NCBI RefSeq assembly: GCF_003265705.1
Contig: NW_020313168.1
Coordinates: forward strand, 3,577,214-3,641,213
Direction of reading: 5' to 3'
From: Callorhinus ursinus
Taxonomy: Eukaryota > Chordata > Mammalia > Carnivora > Otariidae
DNA length: 64,000 nt
Shown: positions 11,601-23,600 of the stretch, piece by piece
Layout of the letters: every line of letters starts with the position of its first letter
Numbering within the stretch: the first letter of the stretch is position 1
Position numbers and translations under genes: made by a program
Notes under the pieces: model-generated
What the model saw: the letters and a program-made list of their open reading frames with translations, nothing else
Database searches by the model: none
Told to the model about the DNA's origin: nothing

Positions 11601-14600
11601 TAAAAACGTGAGTGCCTCCCAGAACCTTGTCAGTGGAGACCCAAAACCAAACCGTCAACTGGGTCTTTTATCTTTTACGGCGGAACTGTTTCACTCTCAA
11701 TTAGTTAGGCAGCGAGGATGCTCACGGTGGAACACTCTAGAACGTGAGCGTTGTGCTTTCTGGAGCATGGTGACACCCGTCCTGCCCAGCCATGACCCCA
11801 CCAGCGCCTGGGAGTGAGCCAGCCGCCGCTCCCACGCCTCCTATGTTACTGACTTAGATCACAGTAACCCCAAGAGATGGGGACAGTTGGTGTCTCTGTT
11901 CTATAAAACGATTATCCTCATTTTATGTATCTGGGGAAACTGGGAGGGCAAGTGTCTCGCCCAAGGCCACGCGGCTGGTAAGTACCGAGTGGACACAAGC
12001 TTAGCACCAAGGCCATGGGCTCTCCCCTGCACTTCCGTGCGTGTGCTGGCCCCCTCCAGCCTCTCTGGTTCCTGCTTGGGGGCCCCTGGCGAAGCGTGCT
12101 TTCCCACGTGGACCCAGCCAGCCCCAGCCAGCCCGAGTCAGCCCTGGCATGCTTCGAGAGAATATCAGGGCCTTGGGAGTGGTTCCACTGAGCTCGAGGC
12201 ATTGACCCCGGGCCGGCCTGTTTCAGGAGAGCGTGGCACCACTCCTTGAGGTCCGCATGGAGCTAGACGAGGACGGGCTGGTCTTCCATCCATCCCTGGA
12301 GATGGGCGCGGACCATGGCTTCCTGGCGCTGATTGAGGGCCTGATCAATGACATCTACAACGCAGCCAAGCTCATCCCCCGGCTGGCCAGGGGCCAAATG
12401 AGCTACAAGGTCAGTCCAGGCTTCCTTGCTCCAGCTGCCTTCCTAACTCAGCAGTGCCCCATCAGTTACCTTTTAAATGCCGATGGCTCTGAGTGTGAAG
12501 AGCCGCCCAGGGGTGTCTATCAGATCCTCAGGACGCCAAACCCCGCGTTTCCCTCCCCACTCTGGAAATCCCGCCCTTCTTCCCAGACTGGCTTTTCCTA
12601 GTCGGCATGGTTTTCATTCCCACTGCTGGCCAGAGCGTGCTGGTACCCATTTCCTGGTGTTTCACTTGCTTCTGTGAGTCAAACGCTGTGGTCCCCTCAG
12701 CACGCAGGCATTTTGACAAATGTGCCCTCGCTGGCTTGTGCATCCAGGTACCTTTGATACATGAAGTACCTATAAGCAAAACAGATCAGATTCTCCGGAC
12801 ACAAAAGGCGTAAGAAGTTTTGCTTCCCCGAAGGGAGGTCTTTGGAGGTGTGTGTGTCGGAGCATTGTTTGTAAGAGTGAAACAAAACCTGGAAAAGACC
12901 TAAGTGCCATCAAACAGGGGAGCTGGTTCAACAGATGCAGGCCCAACCTGACAAAGCGTCTGCATGAGTCACCGGGAGAGGTGCTGGCGGCAGGTTATGG
13001 TTTATCAAGTTGTGGAACAGTGTTCAGAATATGATTTCATTCATTGAAACAAACAAAAATCTGTCTTCCAATGATACGCTCCAAATTGCTAGGAGTGCTC
13101 CCTTCTGGAAACATGGGGGTAAGGAGGGAGGGGGCTCGGACAAGGGGATGCAAAGGGGTTTTGATTTCAAATACTTCTGCGTTGCTTGAGATTTTGGATA
13201 ATAACAGGCATGAATTATTTGCAACGTTTACAACAAGAGGCTCTATACTGTCAGGGAGGAAGGTATATGTGTGCCTGTGCGCGCGTGTGCGTGTGCGTGT
13301 GCGCGGGGAGGTGAGTGCACAGAGGAAATCCCTCGCAATGTCAAGGACAGCTTCCCAGATCAGCTGAGTGTACACTGGCTGAGTCTTAAAGGGTGGGAGG
13401 GGGTTTCCAGGCAGACGGTGTCAGGCCAAGGGGATGTGCCTGGATGAAGCGTTCCAGGGTCCAGAATAGAGTTCGTCACCAGAGATCAGCTCAGGTATGG
13501 ACATGGGACCCGGTGTGCTCCGGAGTCTGGCAGGATGCACGTCTGGAGCTCCTGCAGCTCCCCATGGGCTCTGAGGGGATCCACCTGCTGATGAAGACAC
13601 ACGTGGGGGAGTTCAGAGCAGAGCGAGACAAGGGTCCTGCCGATCATGCCATAGCCCAGCCTGTGCACCCCCCACACCAGTCTCACTTGAGCCCATGGGA
13701 TCTTAATTTGCAGAGGTGGCTGAGTGGCTGTGTGGAGAGGTCAGTGCCACGGAGAGAAAAGTTAATGCTGCTCACAGTTCCCATAGAAACAAGAGGGCTG
13801 GCAGGTGGTGCAGGGCCACATGGGGTCACAGCAGGTGCAGAGGTGGGAGTGAGGGGCAAGCCCAGGCCAGAGCCTTTCCAGAGGTTTCTGCAGGAAAAGG
13901 CAAGGCAGGTGGGGGAAACTGCTAAGGACTAGCCAGTTTGCATTAATTGGCGACTCTGGGCTCCAGGGGTCACCTGCAGTTATAGGGTACCTGACCCTGG
14001 GCCAGTTAGGGTAGGAGGAGTGTTGGATAAAGCGGCGGGGGGGGGGGGGGGGGGAGGTGTAGCCTCAGGGCTGGTTGGTTTGCATATGAAGGGTATGCTC
14101 CCTTCTGAGCTCTTCCTCTCTCTCAGAATTGGCTGGTCAGTCCCCAGAAGGGCAGTGTCTCCCATCCAGCAAGAGTTTTTAAGATGTTAAGGCATCTTAA
14201 GATACAGAAAATAAAAACCATAATGAATACACACACCCCACCTTGAGATTCTCCAGTTCCATGACTCAGGGAGTTGTCTTGTTGCTTAAACCAACTTGGG
14301 TTGGGTTTTCTGTCACTCAAAACTCAAAAGATTCTGTCCAGATCAGGCCTCCCCAGTTTCCTGCTCTAACCATCCGTGGTAGACTTCCTTTAGTTCCTCA
14401 AACATCTGCTTCCTCCCAGCGCAGGGCCTTTGCATGTGCTTTGCTGTTTCTCTTGCTCTTTGCCTAGCCATCCATCAGTTCTCAGAACAACGATCACTTC
14501 CTCAGGGAACATTCCCCAACCTCCTCCCTGCTATGCATTAAAGCAAGGCTCAGAGTCTGTGATTTTTTGAGGAATGCCTAACCCCACGCCTGGACCACAC

Positions 14601-17600
14601 CCTCCATGTGAACACCCCCTCATGTGGCACACACAACAGGTGCCAAGTTACTCTTCCATGAATGAATCAGTGTGCGAGCCATCCTGGAGTCTACCGGACA
14701 AAAGTCACATTCAACATAATCCTCTCTCGGGAGAACATGGCCAGTTGGCAAACTGCTCTGTTTTCCATCTTGAGAGGTTAGCAACACTTCCACCGGCAGA
14801 GAGACACCCTCCAGGGTGGAGAGATCCAATCGAAGCCGTGACCACAGGCCAACGCTCGCCGATCTGCTTCTCTCCTGCCCCCTCGCAGGCAGACCTGGAA
14901 GACATGACAGACCTCATAGAGATGAGGGAGGAGATGTCCAACCTGGTCATCAGCGCCATGAAGGAGGCCGAGGAATACCAAGACTCCTTCGAGAGGTACT
15001 CCTACCTCTGGATGGACGACCCCCAGGAGTTCATGAAGAACTTCCTGATCTACGGGCACACGGTCACCCCGGAGGACTTGGACACCCGGGCCGAAGAGAC
15101 CCTCTCCAAGACGCCACCCAGCCTCACCCAGTTCCAGCAGCAGGTGTGTGTGCAGGCTTCCTCACCCCTGCAATTCCTGCCCCTTCCTCCGGGGGTGGGG
15201 GCTGCTCACTGGGCTTGAGTCAAACCTTGGTGAATGGCGTCTATTTTTTATTTTTTAAGACTTCTTTTTAAAGATTTTATTTATTTATTTGAGAGAGAGA
15301 GAGAGAAAAGGGAAGAGAGAGCATGAGTGGGCTGGGGGGCGGGGAGGAGAAGCAGGCTCCCCACTGAGCAGGGAGCCCCACGTGGGACTTGATCCCAGGA
15401 CCCTGTGATCATGACCTGAGCCGAAGACAGACGCTTCACCGACAGAGTCACCCAGGCGCCCTGGGTGAATCGCTTTTTAAATGTGGGTTTTATTATTATT
15501 CTGGTCTGGTGCCTCCCAACAGAGCAGATGACTGCCATGGAAGAGAGTTTGTGACTCACGGGTTCCAGGAGGTGGGGGCACACGTGGCCCCACAGGGCCA
15601 CGGGGGAAGCACCAGGGTCAGTCCCAAGGCAGAGGGACAGAGGGGAAGGCAGGATCCACAGCCCGTGTTGTGGTTTTCACGTGAAAGATAGGGCCTGGGA
15701 TTGGCGAGTTTTGGAGTCATGTTGGTGGACTCCGGGCTGTAGGGGTGGCCCCTCGTTGTCTGGTCCCTGGCCCTGGGGTGATTAGGGTGGGGAAATATTG
15801 GCCCCGAGGGCAGAGAGGGCGGTTGGGACGCAGGCTCTGCGTTGGTCTGTATACGAAAGACGGGCTTCCTGGGGAGGGGTCTGCTCTTTCTGGGAGGCCG
15901 CCAGCCCCGGGAGGGGCAGGCCCAGCAGGGTCAGTGGGGCCCCGGGCGCCAGAGCATCGGAAAGATGGAACGCAAGACAACCACCACACACACCCTTCCC
16001 CACGCACGGTGAGAGGGAGACGCCCGTGAGCAGAACCCATGGGGGAGACAGGCGGGGGGTGGGGGCGGCTGGGGGAGCCGAGAGCCTGGAGAGTGCAGAG
16101 CAGCGGGGAGAGGCCTGAGTTCAGGGTGCCCGGTGGTTGCCGTGACCACATTCACCTCTTGAGCTCCTGGCCTGTTCTTCAGAAGCCCTGCCGGCCTTGC
16201 CCGAGGCCGTCCCCTTCCGACCGGCTGCCCGAGCTGGGGCTGGGCTGCGGGGCTGCCGGGGTCCCAGGGGTGCTGGGAGGAGAAGAAGAAGTAACCTGTG
16301 GGCAGGGCCGCCCTCCTCCCGGCGCGGCCCGACAGTGAGCAGCGGCCGTGTTTTCCAGATCGATTCCTACGAGAAGCTGTACGAGGAAGTGTCCAAGTGT
16401 GAGAACACCAAGGTGTTCAACGGCTGGCTTCAGTGCGACTGCCGCCCCTTCAAGCAGGCCCTCCTCAACATCATCAAGCGCTGGAGCTTGATGTTCAAGC
16501 GACACCTGGGCGACCACGTCATCAACAGGTAGGTGCCCGGCCCCACAGCCCATCCTGCCGTCCCGACCTTGACCTCGCCCGAGGAGAAACACGCCTTCGT
16601 GGTGTCAGGGGGGCGCTCCTGCCGGGCGGGCATGGGGGTGAAGGTCAGTGTTGGGGTCAGCAGGCTCCCCCCCCGCCCCTGTCCAGGGTGGGTCCCAGTA
16701 GACAGGAGTCACCTGGCTGTGAGTGGACGCCCCGGGCTTCGTGGGCCCTACTCATTGAGCACTTCCATGTCTGCAGCCGCGAGGGCAGCAAGGCCACCTG
16801 ACGTGTCGCCAGGGGACAGGTGACCGTTCTATCAGGGGCGGCGGTCAGGGCTGTGAGGGGCCAGGAGGGAGTGCAGCCTGAGCTCCGATCGGGAGGCCAG
16901 CTGGAGTGGAGCTGGTGGGGCGTAGGGTGGGGGTCAGGAGCAGGTGTCCTGAAGAGGACAGGAGCTCTCCCTTGCTCAACAGGGCCCCACAGTATAACTG
17001 GGGAGTGCCCCCCGCCCCCCCAGACAGGCCTCACCCCCACCATGGAGGCTGACACCCCTCGTGGGGGCCTCTCGTTCAACAGCCTGGCTGACCTGGAAGG
17101 CTTCATGAAAGTCACCCGGACAGGCTTAACCAAGACCCTCAAGGAGGGGGATTACGATGGTCTCGTGGAGGTGATGGGTCATCTGATGAAGGTCAAGGAG
17201 AAGCAGGTGGCCACCGACAACATGTTTGAGCCCCTGAAGCAAACCATCGAGCTGCTCAAGACCTACGGGGAGGAGATACCGGAAGAGACACACCTGAAGC
17301 TGCAGGTGGACAGCTGCCGGGCGCCGCGCCATCCGGGGGCGGGGCGGCAGGAGGGACCAGCCCAGGGCTGGGGGGTGGGGGGCTCTCCGGGGAAGGTGTG
17401 GGGGGAGCCAGCCCAGCGCCGGGGGCCTTGCCGCTGGAGTCCAGGCTGTTGTGCCTGGGGACAAGGCCTCTCACATGGGACCCCGGCAGGATAGAGCTCC
17501 TCCTGTGGATCCAGGGATCCATGTGGAATGTCGAGGTGGGAGAAGGCTCCCTGCAGAGGAAGGGACAGTGAGGTGGCCTCTAGGGTGAAGCCGGTGGTTC

Positions 17601-20600
17601 CTCCATTGAATTGTTGAATTAAAAATGCCCTAATATCCCACACCTGCCCCCAAGGACGGGTCAGCCCTGGGTGCAGGGGGGCAGTGGACAGAGAGCGGGG
17701 TTGGCGGAGGCCCTGCAGAGGTTAGGGACACGGCAGTGGGGCCGAAGCAGGGGCCAGCTGCCGCGGGAGCTCACCTGGAAGGTCCATGTGGCAGGGCTGG
17801 CCCAGGCAAGGTGGCAAGGAGGAGGGCAAGGGTCCTGGAGCCACAGCCCGGCCACCCCATGGAGCGTCCCCCTCATCCCTTTCTCGGCTCTCTGCCCTGC
17901 TCTGGATCCGGGCGAGACCCTGCGGCAGGGGGGGATGGCGGGGGTGCGGGGCAGGGGGGGCCGAACCGGGAGGCGCTGCCCGGGGTCCTGCTACCGGGCC
18001 GGTGGCCGCCCCTGCCGCCCTGCCCAGGGCCGACGGAGGGCGTGGATGTGAAGGGTGTGTGGCCCGGCCCAGGGGCGACGGGTGTGAACCAGGCTTTGAA
18101 TGTCCTGCGGCCCACAGAATGTTAGCTCATCATAGAGGAAAGGGAAACCCCTGTCTTTGTTTTGTGGGCGAAGAATTCATGGGCTGGGATTCTTTCTCTT
18201 CAAAATATTTTGTGATCAGAACTCCAGTATTTGCTCAAGTGTGGACAACTTTGAAAGTACAAAAACCCATCTGATTGTTAAAGTCGTTCTGGCAAAATTA
18301 CAGAAATGGGGGCCAGGCTAGTGGTTGCACCTGTCGAAGGTCCGCCTCCCGGGGCGCCGGGGGCGGGGGGCGGGTGGCACGCAGGACTCTCCGTGCTACA
18401 TTTGCAACTGCCTGTGAGTCCGTACTATTTCACGATGGAAAGTGTTTAAAAGAACAGGAAAAGGAAGGGATCACGGCCTTTGTCTGCTGCAGGAGCTGCC
18501 GGAGCAGTGGACAAACACCAAGAAGCTGGCGATCCAGGTGAAGCAGAACGTGGCACCCCTGCAGGCCAACGAGGTCAACATCCTGCGGCGGAAGTGCCAG
18601 CTATTCGAGGTAGCGCTCCCCTGGCAGGCCGGGCCACGTTGCCCCCCGGGAGGACGGGCTTTGGCCGAGAAGGGTGACACGGGCACCTCTCCCACAGCTC
18701 AAGCAGCAGGAGCTCAGAGAGAAGTTCCGGCAAGAAGCCCCGTTCAGCTTCACTGACCCTGACCCCTACAAGTCCCTGAATAAGGTATGTCGGTCAAGGA
18801 CCCCGGTGCCCTCCCAGCCTCTCCTCGAGCTCTCGTCCTTGGCCTGGAGGGGCCTGGCCTCGGGGCCGCACGTGTGCACAGGTGTCCACGCACACCCGTG
18901 TGGCCTCCGCGCTGTGGGGTGCTGCTCGGCCGAGGGTCCCAGGAGTGGGAACACACTCCAAGCCCGGCGATCCAGCCTCGCTGCTCAGCCCCACTATACC
19001 TCTTCGTCCCTGGCTCCTTCTCACCCAGTGGCTCCCTGCCACCTGGCCTGGCACTCACCTCTGTGCCCTGTCTTCCCCTCCCTGGCCACCGTGTGCAGCG
19101 CGTGGCCGAGCCCCAGCGTGTCTCCTTCTGTTCCCGAAGTTAAGTCCACAACCAGTGTCCAACGTACAAGCACCACCAGTCTGGGCCTGACAACTCTCGC
19201 GGGGGAGTGTGTGAGGCACGCGGGCATGAGCACAAAGACCCCAAGATGCCCTTCAGGGTCCCCTGCACGTGCCCTCCCCCAGACTCTGCTCTTCTCACAC
19301 GGCTTCGAAGCCACCATTCCCAAAGATCCTCCCCATTCGTCAGGGTCATTTTCTCACGTCCCATTCTCCTGGCCCCGCGGGAAGGCGCACGGTCTCTCCT
19401 GGAGCCCACAGGGCCTGGGCTGGGTTCTTCAGGGATCCGGTGTGAGCTTGTTTAGGGACCGGGTCCGTGCGTGCGAAAGGCCTCTTGGAGCCGCCCGCAC
19501 ACACAGGGAGCCCATCTTCACATCCCGCACACACGTACACACACACACACACACACAGACACACACTCGACCCCGAAGCCCCCACTCTCACTCCCCTCGT
19601 TTGGAGTGACTCTTGCTTTCCTCCTTTTATCTAGACTGTTCTCATTTTCAAAGCAATCAAGCATTAACCTCCTTAATGTTTAATAAGGCAAAAAACAGGG
19701 GGTGAGAATTGAGTCATCCTGAACCTCTCGGGAGGAAATCGGGCATTCGTGCCGGGTCCGTTAAAGTCACTTCTCACGCCTGAACTCCCAAAGCTGGAGC
19801 GCTGGCCGTGTGACGGAAGGAGGGGGCTGTGGAAGGCGGGAGGGGGTGCGCACTGCTCTCCTCGGCCAGGCACACAGTTCCCGCCGGTCAGTGCGCGGGG
19901 TCGGAACACAGCACCCGGCCGCGAGCACGCGGAGGAGGTCCACCGGGAGGCGGCGGAGGGCGAGAGGGAGGCCAGCACTGAGCGTGAGCCACGCTGCTGA
20001 CCGCCCACCTCGCCCGCCCCCAGCAACAAAAGAGCATCGCATCCATGGAGAGCACCATGGAGGCCCTGTGCAAGTCTGGGAGCCTGTTCGAAGTCACAGT
20101 CCCAGACTACAAGCAGCTCAAAGCTTGTCACAAAGAGGTCCGCCTGCTGAAGGAGCTCTGGGACATGATCGTCATGGTGAGGGCGATGGCGGGCTCCCGG
20201 CGTGGGCGGGGCGGGCCAGCACGGCGGGGACCCAGGGTGGGGGGCCAGGGGAGGCCCTAGGTCACACTCTTCTTGGAAAGGAGGGTAGCGCTCAAGCACC
20301 TGTTGGCTTCGGCCGGCCTCTCCTCCCAGCTCCCCCGTTTCCAGAGAGACGTTAGCTCTTCCCTCTTATTACCTCCAACGAACTGCAGAATCTCTGTCAA
20401 ATCCTCCTCTCCTCCAAGAGAAACCGTTACGACTTTATACAGAACTGGATTTTCTCTGTGAGCTACTCTGGGGAGCACTGCCCTCCTGGCGTTGATCGGG
20501 GTTCTCCCCGCACACAAGCATGCTCCGCCTCTCCGTTTGTCCTATTTTTTTCAGTACATCATAGTAAAATGTTGAACATGTCTTCCTTCTGGCCACACCG

Positions 20601-23600
20601 AGCCTCTTGCAGAGAGGAAAGAGAGCGTCGCCGAGTCACAAGCTCTGTCTTCGAGAGAGAGGACAGACTGGAGCCTCTTGAGAGTTACTTTCTCTCAAGG
20701 AGCTGAACACGAGTCTCTTGTGTGTGAGGGACATTCCAGAACAGAGTCGGTAAAGCCAGAGAGGACGGGTGGCTGCCCGTGCCCTGGATAAACAACAGTC
20801 CACACAGACTAGAGAATAAAGCCTACGTTTGCCAGGAGTTAGCATTTACAGCCAGAATATTTCGAGGAAAATCCTCTAAAACACACTGCCCAGGACACTT
20901 TTATGAAAACAGCATACAGAATAAGCTACAACCTAAAAAAGCCACTGACTCGGTACCCACGGGGCATTAAGGTTTCGTGTCTTAGCATCTTCAAGGCAGG
21001 TCTCCTGCAAACAGTCGCCTCTCTTTGCCTTCATGCAACAAGTAGGCTTGTCCAGCCCGGGCCTCCAGGCCTCGAGGATCTGTGCCAACAACCTCACTCC
21101 GTCCATCCCAGCTTCACATCCATTTCCAGCCCACACCAAATTGAAGACCGCAGGCCTTGTGGCCTTCCGTCTCCACTGTTGGTAGGGTTCTTCCCGGGGA
21201 GATTCTGTGTCCTCGAGCTTCTTCTAATACATGGTCATGCGTCAGTATAAGCTAGGTTACTCTGCACTAACAAACAGCCCTAAGAAGACCTCTGTGTAGT
21301 TCACAACAAAAGTATATCTCTCTTTCATGCAAAGTCCACATGTTGGTTCCAGGCAGCCCTTGGGCAGCCCCTCGTTCCAGGCTGTGTAGCCCCGCGCATT
21401 TCTGTGACTGCCAAGGCCGTCAGGGCTCCGAGTCGAGCACCGGCAATTAAGTGCTCTCTGCCCCAGAGTGCCAGGCGTCACTCACGTTTCCCTGGTCAAG
21501 GCAGAATGGCCCCACGACGGAGTAGAGGGGCCTGGGTCCTGGTGAGCAGTAGCAGCACCCTCCACGGGATTCTGCCAAAATAGAGTTGAACTGCTGACTT
21601 TCGAGTTGTATCTTTGCAACTGGGCTTTCCCCCCGTGTCCGTCCACCATACCACCCTCTGTCCGCAGTCCTGCATGCTCCTCAGGAGCCACGGCAGTAAG
21701 GGGACACAGATGTCTTCCGCAACCTCCAGTGAGTGTTTCCCCCTCAGGTGAACACCAGCATCGACAAATGGAAGACCACCAAGTGGAAAGATATCAACGT
21801 TGAGCAGATGGACATAGATTGTAAGAAGTTTGCCAAAGACGTGAGGTCTCTGGACAAGGAGATGAAGAGCTGGGACGCCTTCGTGGGACTGGAAAACACC
21901 GTGAAGAACATGATCACATCCCTGAGCGCCGTGAGCGAGCTGCAGAACCCCGCCATCCGGGACCGCCACTGGCAGCAGCTCACACAGGCCACCCAGGTAC
22001 CACCCCGGGCGGCCGGTGGGCCGCACCATGGGATGGGCTGGCCCTTGGCTGTTGAAGCTGGGTGTGGGCAGGGCTGGCTTTGGGCGCTTGTGACCTGGGC
22101 TGGTCACACGGGGTGCTGCGCTCAGAGGGCACCCATCCTGGCTGGAGTGTTCTGCTGCTGCCATCTGGGCATTCTTAATTTAAAGATTTTATGTATTTAT
22201 TTGAGCAAGAGAGAGTGAGAGAGAGAGAGAGAGAGCATGAGCAGGGGGGAGAGGGAGAAGCAGGCTCCCCACCGAGCAGGGAGCCCGACGTGGGGCTCGA
22301 TCCCGGGACTCCAGGATCATGACCTGAGCCGAAGACAGATGCTTAACTGACGGAGCCACCCAGGCGCCCCAATTCTTAATAATTTTTTTAACAAAGGGCC
22401 CCATCATTTTCATTTCGCACTGGGCCTCGCAAATTATGTAGCCAGTTTTGGTTGTAGGTTGACTGTCCATAGGGTTCAGGAATTTTGGTTTGGATGAACA
22501 TCTCCCCTGGTTTCCCCCATGCCCCCCAGGAGCACAGAGCCCTAGTGCCCAAATTCTCCCAGGGGTATCCCCTAGTTGGGGGAAGGGGGTGTTACCGGCA
22601 TCGACATCCCCAGGAGGCAAATGGGAACACTCCCCACTGTCAGAAAACATCGAACAAAACTTTATTGAACAGCTACTCTTCAGAGAGGTCCCCCAGAGGT
22701 GCCACGGATACAAAGAGAGTGAGAATAGAGCCTCCGCCCTCAGGGAAGCAGAGAGAAGAACAGCACGTGCGATGATCGTGTTCCAGATGCTGAGCGGGGA
22801 TATTCAGCGGAGATTCTAAGAGTTTAGAGGAGGCGTCGCCTCCAAGAGGAGGGAAGAACAGAAAAGGTTTCGGGAGCATGTGGAGTGTGGCTTGAGGCTT
22901 GGGGGAGAGAAACACAGGACAGGCAGAAGGGCTGGGCTGTCTGGAGTGCTTGAGCACTGAGCTGGACAGCAGGCTCGTGTGCCCCATCCAGGCGCCCCGG
23001 GAGAGACCCCCAGCCAGTGATGAAAAAGCAACTAAAATGTCCCAGCCGAGGACTTAGTGAAACCCAGGCAGATGTTCTCCCAAATGTGATGGACAGACAC
23101 TTGATTCTCCTCAGTTAGTTAAACCAGTCTCCACGGGGGCTCAGAACCAGTACTCGGAAGTGTTGATGTGAGGGCGAGACTGTAGGAGAGGGGTTGTCGA
23201 AGGGGTGTGAGGACTGGGTAGCCCTGGGCACCTGCTCCTGTTACCAGAGCAACAGTGCCCGAGACTCAGCTGTGCCTGCTATTAACACAGCATCAGTAGC
23301 ATTAATCCCTGAGCCTAACGCGTCAGCGTCCTGGGGCTGCCACAACAAAGAACCACAAACGAGGGGCTTAAAACCACAGACACGTATTCTTTCGTGGTTC
23401 TGTGGCTGCAGGTCTGCAATCAAGGTGTGGGCAGGGGTCCCTCCCTCTGAAGGCTCCTGGGGACAGTCCTTCCCTGCCTCCTCCAGCTTGCAGTGGCCCC
23501 AGGCATCCCTTGGCTTGTGGCTGCATCCCTCCAATCTCTGTTTCTGCGACCACGTGGCTTCCTTCTGCATTTCAAATCCTCCTCTCCTCTCCTCTCCTAA

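Noticed and set aside
13393..13932. Open frame of 179 codons in the w5-w6 intron
   Set aside because: No recognisable domain and no sign of a promoter or splice context. The region reads like old repeat debris.
14574..14888. Long frame continuing upstream of exon w6, suggesting an alternative start
   Set aside because: The upstream part has no dynein similarity, and a clear acceptor sits at 14887-14888 where homology begins.
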